A DNA stretch of 64,000 nt, taken from positions 1,116,001 through 1,180,000 of the forward strand of contig NC_003197.2 of NCBI RefSeq assembly GCF_000006945.2. The letters are read 5' to 3'. Positions 33,872 to 42,487 of this stretch are shown here, one piece after another. Position 1 is the first letter of the stretch, and each line of letters starts with the position of its first letter. Position numbers and translations under genes: made by a program. This stretch comes from Salmonella enterica subsp. enterica serovar Typhimurium str. LT2 (GTDB lineage Bacteria > Pseudomonadota > Gammaproteobacteria > Enterobacterales > Enterobacteriaceae). The notes below the pieces were generated by a model, which had not been told where the DNA came from, did no database searches, and saw only the letters and a list, made by a program, of their open reading frames with translations.

Positions 33872-35980
33872 ATGAATTCTCTGTTTGCCAGTACGGCCCG
33901 CGGGCTGGAAGAGCTGTTAAAAACTGAACTGGAAAAACTGGGCGCCGTAGGGTGTCAGGTTGTTCAGGGTGGGGTCCATTTTCAGGGCGACACGCGGCTT
34001 ATTTACCAGAGCCTGATGTGGAGCCGCCTGGCCTCGCGTATTATCCTGCCGATGGGTGAGTGCAAGGTCTACAGCGATCTCGATCTTTACCTCGGCGTTC
34101 AGGCGATAAACTGGACAGAGATTTTTAATCCTGGCGCGACGTTTGCGGTGCATTTCAGCGGCCTGAACGACACCATCCGTAATAGTCAGTATGGCGCGAT
34201 GAAAGTTAAAGACGCGATTGTCGATGCGTTTACGCGGAAAAATCTTCCGCGTCCAAATGTGGACCGCGAATCGCCGGACCTCCGTATTAACGTCTGGCTG
34301 AATAAAGAAACTGCCAGCATTGCGCTGGATCTCAGTGGTGATGGCCTGCACCTGCGCGGTTATCGCGATCGCACCGGGCTGGCGCCAATTAAAGAGACGC
34401 TGGCGGCAGCGATTGTTATGCGTTCCGGCTGGCAACCAGGTACGCCGCTGCTCGACCCTATGTGTGGTTCGGGGACACTGTTGATTGAGGCCGCGATGTG
34501 GGCGACCGATCGCGCGCCGGGCCTGCACCGTGGTCACTGGGGATTTAGCGGCTGGGCACAGCATGACGAAACTATCTGGCAGGAAGTGAAAGCCGAAGCG
34601 CAGACCCGGGCGCGTAAGGGGCTGGCGGAGTATTCCTCTCATTTCTACGGTTCCGACAGCGATGCGCGCGTCATTGAGCGGGCGCGCAGCAACGCCCGTC
34701 GCGCCGGTATCGGCGAGCTTATCACCTTTGAAGTGAAAGATGTGGCGCAACTGAGTAATCCATTGCCGAAAGGCCCGTATGGTACGGTGATCAGTAACCC
34801 GCCTTACGGCGAACGTCTGGACAGCGAACCGGCGCTGATTGCGTTGCACAGCCTGCTGGGCCGTACCATGAAAAATCAGTTTGGCGGCTGGAACCTGTCG
34901 CTGTTCAGCGCTTCGCCCGATCTGCTGGGCAGCCTGCAATTACGTGCCGACAAACAGTTTAAAGCCAAGAATGGCCCGCTGGACTGCGTGCAGAAAAACT
35001 ATCATATTGCGGAAACCACGGCGGACAGTAAACCGGCGACGGTGGCGGAAGATTACGCTAATCGCCTGCGTAAAAATCTTAAAAAGCTGGAGAAATGGGC
35101 GCGCCAGGAAGGGATTGAATGCTATCGCTTGTATGATGCCGACCTGCCGGAATATAACGTGGCGGTAGACCGTTACGGCGACTGGGCGGTGATTCAGGAA
35201 TATGCGCCGCCGAAAACGGTGGATGCGCAAAAAGCGCGGCAACGTCTGTTCGATATTATTGCGGCAACCTTGTCAGTGCTCGGTATTCCGCCGAATAAAC
35301 TGGTGTTAAAAACCCGTGAACGGCAAAAAGGAAAAAACCAGTATCAGAAAATGAGCGAGAAGGGCGAGTTCCTTGAGGTCAGCGAATATAATGCGCGCTT
35401 ATGGGTAAATCTGACGGATTATCTCGACACCGGTCTGTTCCTCGATCACCGTATTGCCCGCAGAATGCTGGGAGAAATGAGCAAAGGCAAAGATTTCCTG
35501 AATCTCTTTTCTTATACCGGCAGCGCCAGCGTACATGCGGGTCTGGGCGGCGCGCGCAGCACCACAACGGTGGATATGTCCCGCACCTATCTGGAGTGGG
35601 CCGAACGTAATTTGCGTCTGAACGGACTGAGCGGCCGCGCGCATCGCCTGATTCAGGCCGACTGCCTGGGCTGGCTGCGCGAGGCGAATGAACAGTTCGA
35701 TTTGATCTTTATCGATCCGCCGACGTTCTCTAACTCAAAACGTATGGAAGAGTCGTTTGATGTTCAGCGCGATCATGTCGCGTTAATGAAAGATTTAAAA
35801 CGCCTGCTGCGTAAAGGCGGCACCATCATGTTCTCAAATAATAAGCGCGGATTCCGTATGGATCTGGAAGGGCTGGCGGAACTGGGGCTTACCGCACAAG
35901 AAATTACGCAAAAAACGCTCTCCCCGGATTTTGCCCGTAACCGTCAGATTCATAACTGCTGGCTGATCCGCGCCGCCTGA
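33872..35980 (+). CDS. rlmL: 23S rRNA methyltransferase RlmKL (m2G2445 and m7G2069)
   Basis: A 702-residue fusion of two methyltransferases. The N-terminal half has a THUMP RNA-binding part, then DPMCGSGTLLIEAAMWATD and SNPPYGERL, the motifs for N2-methylation of G2445. The C-terminal half has FLNLFSYTGSASVHAGLGGA (SAM-binding) and FDLIFIDPPTFSNSKRM for N7-methylation of G2069. Both marks lie near the peptidyl transferase centre and are made early in 50S assembly. The start is ATG 33872, with uup 12 bases after the stop in the same transcription unit. Confidence 0.96.
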   Translation: MNSLFASTARGLEELLKTELEKLGAVGCQVVQGGVHFQGDTRLIYQSLMWSRLASRIILPMGECKVYSDLDLYLGVQAINWTEIFNPGATFAVHFSGLNDTIRNSQYGAMKVKDAIVDAFTRKNLPRPNVDRESPDLRINVWLNKETASIALDLSGDGLHLRGYRDRTGLAPIKETLAAAIVMRSGWQPGTPLLDPMCGSGTLLIEAAMWATDRAPGLHRGHWGFSGWAQHDETIWQEVKAEAQTRARKGLAEYSSHFYGSDSDARVIERARSNARRAGIGELITFEVKDVAQLSNPLPKGPYGTVISNPPYGERLDSEPALIALHSLLGRTMKNQFGGWNLSLFSASPDLLGSLQLRADKQFKAKNGPLDCVQKNYHIAETTADSKPATVAEDYANRLRKNLKKLEKWARQEGIECYRLYDADLPEYNVAVDRYGDWAVIQEYAPPKTVDAQKARQRLFDIIAATLSVLGIPPNKLVLKTRERQKGKNQYQKMSEKGEFLEVSEYNARLWVNLTDYLDTGLFLDHRIARRMLGEMSKGKDFLNLFSYTGSASVHAGLGGARSTTTVDMSRTYLEWAERNLRLNGLSGRAHRLIQADCLGWLREANEQFDLIFIDPPTFSNSKRMEESFDVQRDHVALMKDLKRLLRKGGTIMFSNNKRGFRMDLEGLAELGLTAQEITQKTLSPDFARNRQIHNCWLIRAA

Positions 35981-35992
35981 AAGGAAAAGTAA

Positions 35993-37900
35993 ATGTCATT
36001 AATCAGTATGCATGGCGCATGGCTGTCGTTCAGCGACGCGCCGCTTCTCGATAACGCAGAGTTGCATATCGAAGATAACGAACGCGTCTGTCTGGTGGGG
36101 CGTAACGGCGCCGGGAAATCCACCTTGATGAAGATCCTCAACCGCGAACAGGGTCTGGACGATGGGCGTATTATTTATGAGCAGGATCTGATCGTCGCGC
36201 GTCTGCAACAGGACCCGCCCCGTAATATTGCGGGCAGCGTCTATGACTTTGTCGCCGAAGGTATCGAAGAACAAGCGGAATACCTCAAGCGCTATCATGA
36301 GATTTCCCGTCTGGTGATGACCGATCCCAGCGAGAAAAACCTCAATGAAATGGCGCGCGTACAGGAACAGCTCGATCATCATAATCTGTGGCAGCTGGAA
36401 AACCGTATTAATGAAGTGCTGGCGCAGCTTGGACTCGATCCTAACGCCGCGCTGTCGTCGCTCTCCGGCGGCTGGTTGCGTAAAGCCGCGCTGGGTCGGG
36501 CGCTGGTCAGCAATCCGCGCGTATTGTTACTGGATGAACCGACTAACCATCTGGATATCGAAACTATCGACTGGCTGGAAGGGTTTCTGAAAACCTTTAA
36601 CGGAACGATTATTTTTATCTCTCACGATCGTTCGTTTATTCGCAATATGGCAACCCGCATTGTCGATCTCGATCGTGGCAAACTGGTCACCTATCCGGGA
36701 AATTACGATCAATACCTGCTGGAGAAAGAAGAAGCGCTGCGCGTAGAAGAATTACAAAACGCGGAATTTGATCGCAAACTGGCGCAGGAAGAAGTCTGGA
36801 TTCGCCAGGGTATCAAGGCGCGCCGCACCCGTAATGAAGGGCGCGTGCGGGCGTTAAAAGCGATGCGTCGTGAACGCAGCGAGCGCCGGGAAGTGATGGG
36901 CACGGCGAAGATGCAGGTCGAAGAGGCGACGCGCTCCGGTAAAATCGTTTTTGAGATGGAAAACGTCGATTACCAGGTAGAAGGAAAACAACTGGTAAAA
37001 GATTTCTCCGCTCAGGTACAGCGCGGCGACAAGATTGCGTTAATTGGCCCGAACGGCTGCGGTAAAACCACGCTACTGAAACTGATGCTGGGACAGCTTC
37101 AGGCTGACAGCGGGCGCATCCACGTAGGAACGAAGCTGGAAGTCGCCTACTTCGATCAGCATCGCGCCGAACTGGATCCGGAAAAAACCGTGATGGATAA
37201 CCTTGCGGAAGGCAAGCAAGAGGTGATGGTAAACGGTAAGCCGCGCCATGTACTGGGCTATTTGCAGGACTTCCTGTTTCACCCCAAACGGGCGATGACA
37301 CCCGTCCGTGCGCTTTCCGGCGGCGAACGTAACCGTCTGCTGCTGGCACGACTGTTCCTCAAGCCGAGCAATCTTTTAATTCTCGATGAACCAACGAACG
37401 ATCTTGACGTCGAAACGCTGGAACTATTAGAAGAATTAATTGATGGCTATCAGGGCACGGTACTACTGGTCAGCCACGATCGGCAATTTGTCGATAATAC
37501 CGTGACGGAATGCTGGATTTTCGAGGGCGGCGGCAAAATCGGACGTTATATCGGCGGCTACCATGATGCGCGTGCGCAGCAAGAGCAGCATCTGGCGACG
37601 AAACAGCCGATGGCGAAAAAAAATGAGGAAGTTATTGCCCCTAAAGCAGAAATTGTAAAACGTGGCAGTAGCAAACTAAGCTATAAACTGCAGCGCGAGC
37701 TGGAGCAGTTACCCGGTCAGCTTGAAGACCTGGAAGCGAAGCTGGAAGCGCTACAGGCGCAGGTTGCGGATGCGGCCTTTTTTAGCCAACCCCATGAGCA
37801 AACGCAAAAAGTTCTGGCCGATTTAAGTCAGGCGGAGCAAGAACTTGAGCAAGCCTTCGAACGTTGGGAGTATCTTGAAGGCCTGAAAAACGGGGCATAA
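35993..37900 (+). CDS. uup: ABC-F ATPase Uup
   Basis: A 635-residue soluble ABC-F protein with two nucleotide-binding domains: Walker A GRNGAGKST (about 37-45) and GPNGCGKTT (about 352-360), signature motifs SLSGGWLRKAAL and LSGGERNRLLLARL, and Walker B LLLDEPTNHLD and LILDEPTNDLD. The C-terminal about 90 residues form a coiled coil (QRELEQLPGQLEDLEAKLEA) that binds DNA or ribosomes. Uup lowers precise excision of transposons and acts in ribosome-linked quality control. It is downstream of rlmL and upstream of pqiA. Confidence 0.96.
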   Translation: MSLISMHGAWLSFSDAPLLDNAELHIEDNERVCLVGRNGAGKSTLMKILNREQGLDDGRIIYEQDLIVARLQQDPPRNIAGSVYDFVAEGIEEQAEYLKRYHEISRLVMTDPSEKNLNEMARVQEQLDHHNLWQLENRINEVLAQLGLDPNAALSSLSGGWLRKAALGRALVSNPRVLLLDEPTNHLDIETIDWLEGFLKTFNGTIIFISHDRSFIRNMATRIVDLDRGKLVTYPGNYDQYLLEKEEALRVEELQNAEFDRKLAQEEVWIRQGIKARRTRNEGRVRALKAMRRERSERREVMGTAKMQVEEATRSGKIVFEMENVDYQVEGKQLVKDFSAQVQRGDKIALIGPNGCGKTTLLKLMLGQLQADSGRIHVGTKLEVAYFDQHRAELDPEKTVMDNLAEGKQEVMVNGKPRHVLGYLQDFLFHPKRAMTPVRALSGGERNRLLLARLFLKPSNLLILDEPTNDLDVETLELLEELIDGYQGTVLLVSHDRQFVDNTVTECWIFEGGGKIGRYIGGYHDARAQQEQHLATKQPMAKKNEEVIAPKAEIVKRGSSKLSYKLQRELEQLPGQLEDLEAKLEALQAQVADAAFFSQPHEQTQKVLADLSQAEQELEQAFERWEYLEGLKNGA

Positions 37901-37914
37901 CGAAAGGAGCGCCT

Positions 37915-39168
37915 ATGTGTGAACATCACCATGCTGCGAAGCACATATTGTGCCCGCAATGTGACATGCTGGTGGCTTTACCCCGCCTCTCGCATGGGCA
38001 AAAAGCAGCATGTCCACGATGCGGCGCAACGTTAACGACCGAGTGGGACGCGCCCCGGCAGCGTCCTACCGCCTATGCGTTAGCGGCACTATTTATGTTG
38101 CTGCTTTCTAACCTTTTTCCCTTCGTGAATATGAATGTCGCGGGCGTCACCAGCGAAGTCACGCTTCTGGAAATCCCCGGCGTCATGTTTTCTGAAGATT
38201 ACGCCAGCCTCGGCACGTTCTTTTTATTATTTGTCCAACTGGTGCCGGCATTTTGCCTGGTGACCATTCTATTACTTGTCAACCGCGCCAGTCTGCCGTT
38301 GTCGGTAAAAAAAACGCTGGCAAGGATCTTTTTCCTCCTCAAATCGTGGGGAATGGCAGAAATATTTCTCGCCGGGGTGTTGGTCAGTTTTGTTAAGCTG
38401 ATGGCTTACGGCGATATCGGCATCGGCAGCAGCTTTATTCCCTGGTGCTTATTTTGTCTCGTTCAACTGCGGGCGTTCCAGTGTGTCGATCGCCGCTGGT
38501 TGTGGGATGATATCGCCCCGCAGCCTGCACTGGCGCAGCCGTTAACGCCGGGGATTACCGGTATCCGGCAGTCTTTGCGTTCTTGCGCCTGCTGTACGGC
38601 GATCCTGCCTGCGGAGAGTCTCGTCTGTCCGCGTTGCCATACGAAAGGCTATGTCCGGCGTAAAAACAGTTTGCAGTGGACGCTGGCGTTATTATTTACC
38701 TCGATCATGCTTTATCTGCCCGCCAATATTTTGCCGATTATGATTACCGACTTACTGGGCTCGAAAATGCCGTCGACCATTCTGGCTGGCGTGATTTTGC
38801 TGTGGAGCGAGGGGTCTTATCCGGTGGCGGCGGTTATCTTTCTCGCCAGTATTATGGTGCCGACGCTAAAAATGATCGCCATTGCCTGGCTTTGTTGGGA
38901 TGCGAAAGGCCACGGTAAGCGCGACAGTGAACGGATGCATTTTATTTATGAAGTAGTGGAGTTTGTGGGGCGCTGGTCAATGATTGATGTCTTTGTCATT
39001 GCCGTACTCTCTGCGCTGGTGCGTATGGGAGGGTTAATGAATATTTATCCTGCGATGGGTGCGTTGATGTTTGCTTTAGTCGTCATAATGACAATGTTTT
39101 CTGCGATGACCTTTGATCCGCGTCTGTCGTGGGATCGTGAGTACGAACCAGGCCATGAGGAGTCCTGA
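37915..39168 (+). CDS. pqiA: Intermembrane transport protein PqiA
   Basis: A 417-residue inner-membrane protein. Two zinc-ribbon-like cysteine pairs precede two membrane blocks: CPQCDML...CPRCG at residues about 18-41 and CACC...CPRCH at about 223-244. Several hydrophobic helices follow each (AALFMLLLSNLFPFVNM; LALLFTSIMLYLPANILPIM). PqiABC moves lipids across the periplasm and helps the envelope resist stress such as paraquat. Uup ends 14 bases upstream and pqiB begins four bases after its stop, so the genes form one operon. Confidence 0.95.
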   Translation: MCEHHHAAKHILCPQCDMLVALPRLSHGQKAACPRCGATLTTEWDAPRQRPTAYALAALFMLLLSNLFPFVNMNVAGVTSEVTLLEIPGVMFSEDYASLGTFFLLFVQLVPAFCLVTILLLVNRASLPLSVKKTLARIFFLLKSWGMAEIFLAGVLVSFVKLMAYGDIGIGSSFIPWCLFCLVQLRAFQCVDRRWLWDDIAPQPALAQPLTPGITGIRQSLRSCACCTAILPAESLVCPRCHTKGYVRRKNSLQWTLALLFTSIMLYLPANILPIMITDLLGSKMPSTILAGVILLWSEGSYPVAAVIFLASIMVPTLKMIAIAWLCWDAKGHGKRDSERMHFIYEVVEFVGRWSMIDVFVIAVLSALVRMGGLMNIYPAMGALMFALVVIMTMFSAMTFDPRLSWDREYEPGHEES

Positions 39169-39172
39169 TAGC

Positions 39173-40813
39173 ATGGAACCTAAAAAAGGGGAAGCCAAAG
39201 TACAAAAGGTGAAAAATTGGTCGCCTGTCTGGATATTCCCGATTGTTACTGCGCTTATCGGAGCCTGGATTCTGTTTTATCACTACAGCCACCAGGGACC
39301 GGAAGTTACCTTAATCACCACCAATGCGGAAGGCATTGAAGGCGGAAAAACGACGATCAAAAGTCGCAGCGTGGATGTCGGCGTGGTTGAAAGCGCGACG
39401 CTGACTGACGATCTGACCCACGTACAAATCAAAGCGCGGCTCCATTCCGGTATGGAAAAGTTGCTGCATAAAGACTCGGTATTTTGGGTGGTAAAACCGC
39501 AGGTGGGGCGTGAAGGCATCAGCGGGCTTGGGACGCTGCTATCAGGCGCGTATATTGAACTACAACCAGGAAGTAAGGGCAGTCAGCCGGAAAGCTATCA
39601 GCTTCTTGACTCACCGCCGTTGGCGCCGCCCGATGCCAAAGGTATTCGTGTGATTCTGGACAGCAAAAAGGCCGGTCAGCTCAGTCCTGGCGATCCCGTT
39701 CTGTTCCGGGGTTATCGGGTAGGATCCGTTGAAACCAGCTCTTTCGATCCGCAAAAACGGACAATGAGTTATCAGTTGTTCATTAAGGCGCCAAACGATC
39801 GATTGGTCACCAGTAATGTCCGATTCTGGAAAGATAGCGGTATCGCTGTGGATCTGACATCGGCGGGAATGCGCGTGGAAATGGGATCGTTGACGACGTT
39901 GTTTGGCGGCGGCGTGAGTTTTGATGTGCCGGAAGGACTTGAGCAGGGGCAACCCGTCGCCGAAAAAACGGCGTTTAATCTCTACGACGATCAAAAAAGT
40001 ATTCAGGATTCGCTGTACACCGATCATATCGATTACCTGATGTTCTTTAAAGATTCGGTGCGCGGATTACAACCCGGCGCGCCGCTGGAGTTCCGCGGTA
40101 TTCGTCTGGGGACGGTAAGCAAAGTGCCTTTCTTTGCGTCTAAAATGCGCCAGGTATTTAACGACGATTACCGTATTCCTGTGCTGGTGCGCATTGAACC
40201 GGAGCGTCTGAAAGCGCAATTGGGAGAAAATGCGGATGTTGGCGCGCATTTGACGGAACTGCTTAAGCGCGGTTTACGCGCTTCGCTTAAAACCGGTAAC
40301 CTGGTGACCGGGGCGCTGTATGTCGATCTGGACTTTTATCCTAAGGAGCCGCCGATTACCGGGCTACGCGAATTTGATGGTTATGAAATTATTCCCACCG
40401 TCAGCAGCGGTCTGGCGCAAATTCAACAGCGACTGGTGGAAACGTTGGATAAGATCAACAACCTGCCGTTGAATCCGATGATTGAACAAGCGACCAATAC
40501 GCTGTCTGAAAGCCAGCGTACTATGCGTCGGCTGCAAACCACGCTGGATAATATGAACAAGATTACCTCCAGTCAGTCGATGCAGCAGCTTCCGGCGGAT
40601 ATGCAAACGACGTTACGCGAACTTAACCGCAGTATGCAAGGCTTCCAGCCTGGATCGGCGGCGTATAACAAAATGGTGGCGGATATGCAGCGTCTCGATC
40701 AGGTGCTTCGTGAGTTACAACCGGTGTTGAAAACTCTGAACGAGAAGAGCAACGCGCTGGTATTTGAAGCGAAGGATAAAAAAGATCCTGAGCCTAAGAG
40801 GGCGAAACAATGA
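39173..40813 (+). CDS. pqiB: MCE-domain lipid transport protein PqiB
   Basis: A 546-residue protein with one N-terminal membrane helix (VWIFPIVTALIGAWILFYHY) and three MCE domains (first at GPEVTLITTNAEGIEGGKTT; the second about residue 150; the third about 280), then a long helical C-terminus. Six copies stack into a periplasmic tube that carries phospholipids between membranes. I chose ATG 39173 (MEPKKGEAKVQK) after GAGGAGTCC, rather than the earlier frame inside pqiA. The stop overlaps pqiC by four bases. Confidence 0.95.
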   Translation: MEPKKGEAKVQKVKNWSPVWIFPIVTALIGAWILFYHYSHQGPEVTLITTNAEGIEGGKTTIKSRSVDVGVVESATLTDDLTHVQIKARLHSGMEKLLHKDSVFWVVKPQVGREGISGLGTLLSGAYIELQPGSKGSQPESYQLLDSPPLAPPDAKGIRVILDSKKAGQLSPGDPVLFRGYRVGSVETSSFDPQKRTMSYQLFIKAPNDRLVTSNVRFWKDSGIAVDLTSAGMRVEMGSLTTLFGGGVSFDVPEGLEQGQPVAEKTAFNLYDDQKSIQDSLYTDHIDYLMFFKDSVRGLQPGAPLEFRGIRLGTVSKVPFFASKMRQVFNDDYRIPVLVRIEPERLKAQLGENADVGAHLTELLKRGLRASLKTGNLVTGALYVDLDFYPKEPPITGLREFDGYEIIPTVSSGLAQIQQRLVETLDKINNLPLNPMIEQATNTLSESQRTMRRLQTTLDNMNKITSSQSMQQLPADMQTTLRELNRSMQGFQPGSAAYNKMVADMQRLDQVLRELQPVLKTLNEKSNALVFEAKDKKDPEPKRAKQ

Positions 40814-41373
40814 AAAAATGGCTAGTCGTGATAATGGCGTTCTGGCTGGCGTCATGTAGCTCCGGCGGAGAGAATAAAAGCTATTATCAGCTCCCGATAG
40901 CGCAAAGCGGTGTGCAAAGCACCGCAAGCCAGGGCAACCGTCTCTTATGGGTAGAGCAGGTTTCCGTACCTGACTATCTGGCAGGTAACGGCGTGGTGTA
41001 TCAAACCAGTGATGTTCAGTATGTGATTGCCAATAACAATCTGTGGGCCAGCCCGCTGGACCAGCAATTACGTAACACGCTGGTGGCGAATCTTAGCGCC
41101 CGGCTTCCTGGCTGGGTCGTCGCTTCCCAGCCGTTGGGAACCACCCAGGATACGTTAAACGTTACCGTAACCGGATTCCATGGACGCTACGATGGTAAGG
41201 TTATCGTCAGCGGGGAGTGGTTATTAAACCACAATGGACAGCTGATTAAGCGGCCTTTCCATATCGAAGCCAGTCAGCAGAAAGATGGCTATGATGAGAT
41301 GGTCAAAGTACTGGCAAGCGCATGGAGTCAGGAAGCAGCCGCTATCGCAGATGAGATAAAGCGCCTTCCCTGA
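40810..41373 (+). CDS. pqiC: Outer-membrane lipoprotein PqiC (YmbA)
   Basis: A 187-residue lipoprotein with signal sequence MKKWLVVIMAFWLASCSSGG; the lipobox LASC places the lipidated Cys at about 16. The mature domain (ABC-type auxiliary lipoprotein fold) docks the PqiB tube to the outer membrane. The start overlaps the pqiB stop. A strong terminator at 41394-41429 ends the operon. Confidence 0.95.
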   Translation: MKKWLVVIMAFWLASCSSGGENKSYYQLPIAQSGVQSTASQGNRLLWVEQVSVPDYLAGNGVVYQTSDVQYVIANNNLWASPLDQQLRNTLVANLSARLPGWVVASQPLGTTQDTLNVTVTGFHGRYDGKVIVSGEWLLNHNGQLIKRPFHIEASQQKDGYDEMVKVLASAWSQEAAAIADEIKRLP

Positions 41374-41393
41374 GATAAAAGTAATGTAAATTT

Positions 41394-41429
41394 AACCGCT
41401 TCAGGTCGTGCGCCTGAGGCGGTTTTTTT
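41394..41429 (+). terminator. Terminator of the uup-pqi operon
   Basis: AACCGC-TTCAGG...CCTGAG-GCGGTT is followed by seven T. It is 20 bases after the pqiC stop. Confidence 0.85.
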
Positions 41430-41628
41430 ATTTTTGACGCCGGAAAAATAGTTGTTATGGCTCACATTTTTTGTACAAATGATTTACCGTATAGCTCACA
41501 AATATGACATTGGTGTGAATTTTGCGCATTGACGGGCGATCCATTTAGAGGTATTCGTGTAGTGTGATTGCACATTTTGTAATCACTGTTTTCTTTTCCA
41601 CCAGATACAAATATGAGGGAAACGAGGC

Positions 41629-41796
41629 ATGAAGAGACAAAAACGAGATCGCCTGGAACGGGCACATCAACGTGGATATCAGGCCGGCATCGCCGGACGA
41701 TCAAAAGAAATGTGTCCCTATCAGACGCTGAATCAACGGTCATACTGGTTGGGAGGTTGGCGACAAGCCATGGAGGACAGGGCGGTAATGGCCTGA
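41629..41796 (+). CDS. rmf: Ribosome modulation factor
   Basis: A 55-residue basic protein, MKRQKRDRLERAHQRGYQAG then MCPYQTLNQRSYWLGGWRQA, essentially identical to E. coli RMF. In stationary phase it binds 30S near the Shine-Dalgarno interaction and turns 70S ribosomes into inactive 100S dimers with HPF. It is known to be induced by ppGpp and slow growth. The GAGGC before ATG 41629 is the ribosome site. The gene is short and easily missed. A perfect terminator follows. Confidence 0.97.
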   Translation: MKRQKRDRLERAHQRGYQAGIAGRSKEMCPYQTLNQRSYWLGGWRQAMEDRAVMA

Positions 41797-41815
41797 TTCT
41801 GTCTCTTTAGAAAAA

Positions 41816-41845
41816 GAAACCTCCGCAGTGCGGAGGTTTCGCCTT
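41816..41845 (+). terminator. Terminator between rmf and fabA
   Basis: GAAACCTCCGC-AGT-GCGGAGGTTTC is an 11-bp stem. The T-rich tail is stronger on the minus strand side (CTTTTTCTAAAG), so it may serve both convergent genes. Confidence 0.8.
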
Positions 41846-41895
41846 TATGGGCTTTGCAAGCATGATACCGATAGCGCGGAATATCAATTCAACAC

Positions 41896-42414
41896 TTAGA
41901 ACGCGGAAGTATCCTGGAACAAACCGACTTTCAAATCGTGTGCGGTATAGATCAGGCGACCATCCACCAGAACCTCACCGTCCGCCAGGCCCATGATCAG
42001 GCGACGGTTTACGATACGTTTGAAATGAATACGATAGGTGACTTTCCTGGCTGTCGGCAGAACCTGGCCGGTAAATTTCACTTCGCCCACGCCCAGAGCG
42101 CGGCCTTTGCCTTCGCCGCCCAACCAGCCCAGGTAGAATCCCACCAATTGCCACATAGCATCCAGACCCAGACAACCGGGCATCACCGGATCGCCGATAA
42201 AGTGGCATCCGAAGAACCATAGATCCGGATTGATATCCAGCTCGGCTTCGACATAGCCTTTGTCGAAATTGCCGCCCGTTTCGGTCATCTTAACGACGCG
42301 GTCCATCATCAGCATGTTCGGTGCAGGGAGTTGCGGCCCTTTAGCGCCAAACAGTTCACCACGACCAGAGGCAAGAAGGTCTTCTTTTGTATAGGATTCG
42401 CGTTTATCTACCAT
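41896..42414 (-). CDS. fabA: 3-hydroxydecanoyl-ACP dehydratase/isomerase FabA
   Basis: A 172-residue enzyme that dehydrates 3-hydroxydecanoyl-ACP and isomerises the product to cis-3-decenoyl-ACP, the entry to unsaturated fatty acids. The active-site His lies in WFFGCHFIGDPVMPGCL with the catalytic Asp in LGLDAMWQLVGFYLGWLG. It is cytosolic and works as a dimer. Upstream FabR- and FadR-like sites control it. It converges on rmf. Confidence 0.97.
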   Translation of the reverse strand: MVDKRESYTKEDLLASGRGELFGAKGPQLPAPNMLMMDRVVKMTETGGNFDKGYVEAELDINPDLWFFGCHFIGDPVMPGCLGLDAMWQLVGFYLGWLGGEGKGRALGVGEVKFTGQVLPTARKVTYRIHFKRIVNRRLIMGLADGEVLVDGRLIYTAHDLKVGLFQDTSAF

Positions 42415-42452
42415 GTTTTATGTAAACCTTATTTTATTGAAGCACGCAGGAT

Positions 42453-42470
42453 AGCTAACACGTGTACGCT
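42453..42470 (-). promoter_or_regulatory. FabR-type operator of fabA
   Basis: Read toward fabA, AGCGTACACGTGTTAGCT is a near-perfect palindrome matching the FabR consensus. FabR represses fabA when unsaturated acyl-CoA/ACP is abundant. It lies 39-56 bases before the start. Confidence 0.8.
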
Positions 42471-42487
42471 GAACAAGTCCGATCAGT
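42471..42487 (-). promoter_or_regulatory. FadR-type activator site of fabA
   Basis: Read toward fabA, ACTGATCGGACTTGTTC fits the FadR 17-mer and adjoins the FabR site, as in E. coli. FadR activates fabA until long-chain acyl-CoA releases it. It overlaps the end of lonH. Confidence 0.75.

Noticed and set aside
41462..41743. Minus-strand frame of 93 codons overlapping the rmf promoter and gene
   Set aside because: It covers the control region and reads antisense through rmf; composition does not look coding.
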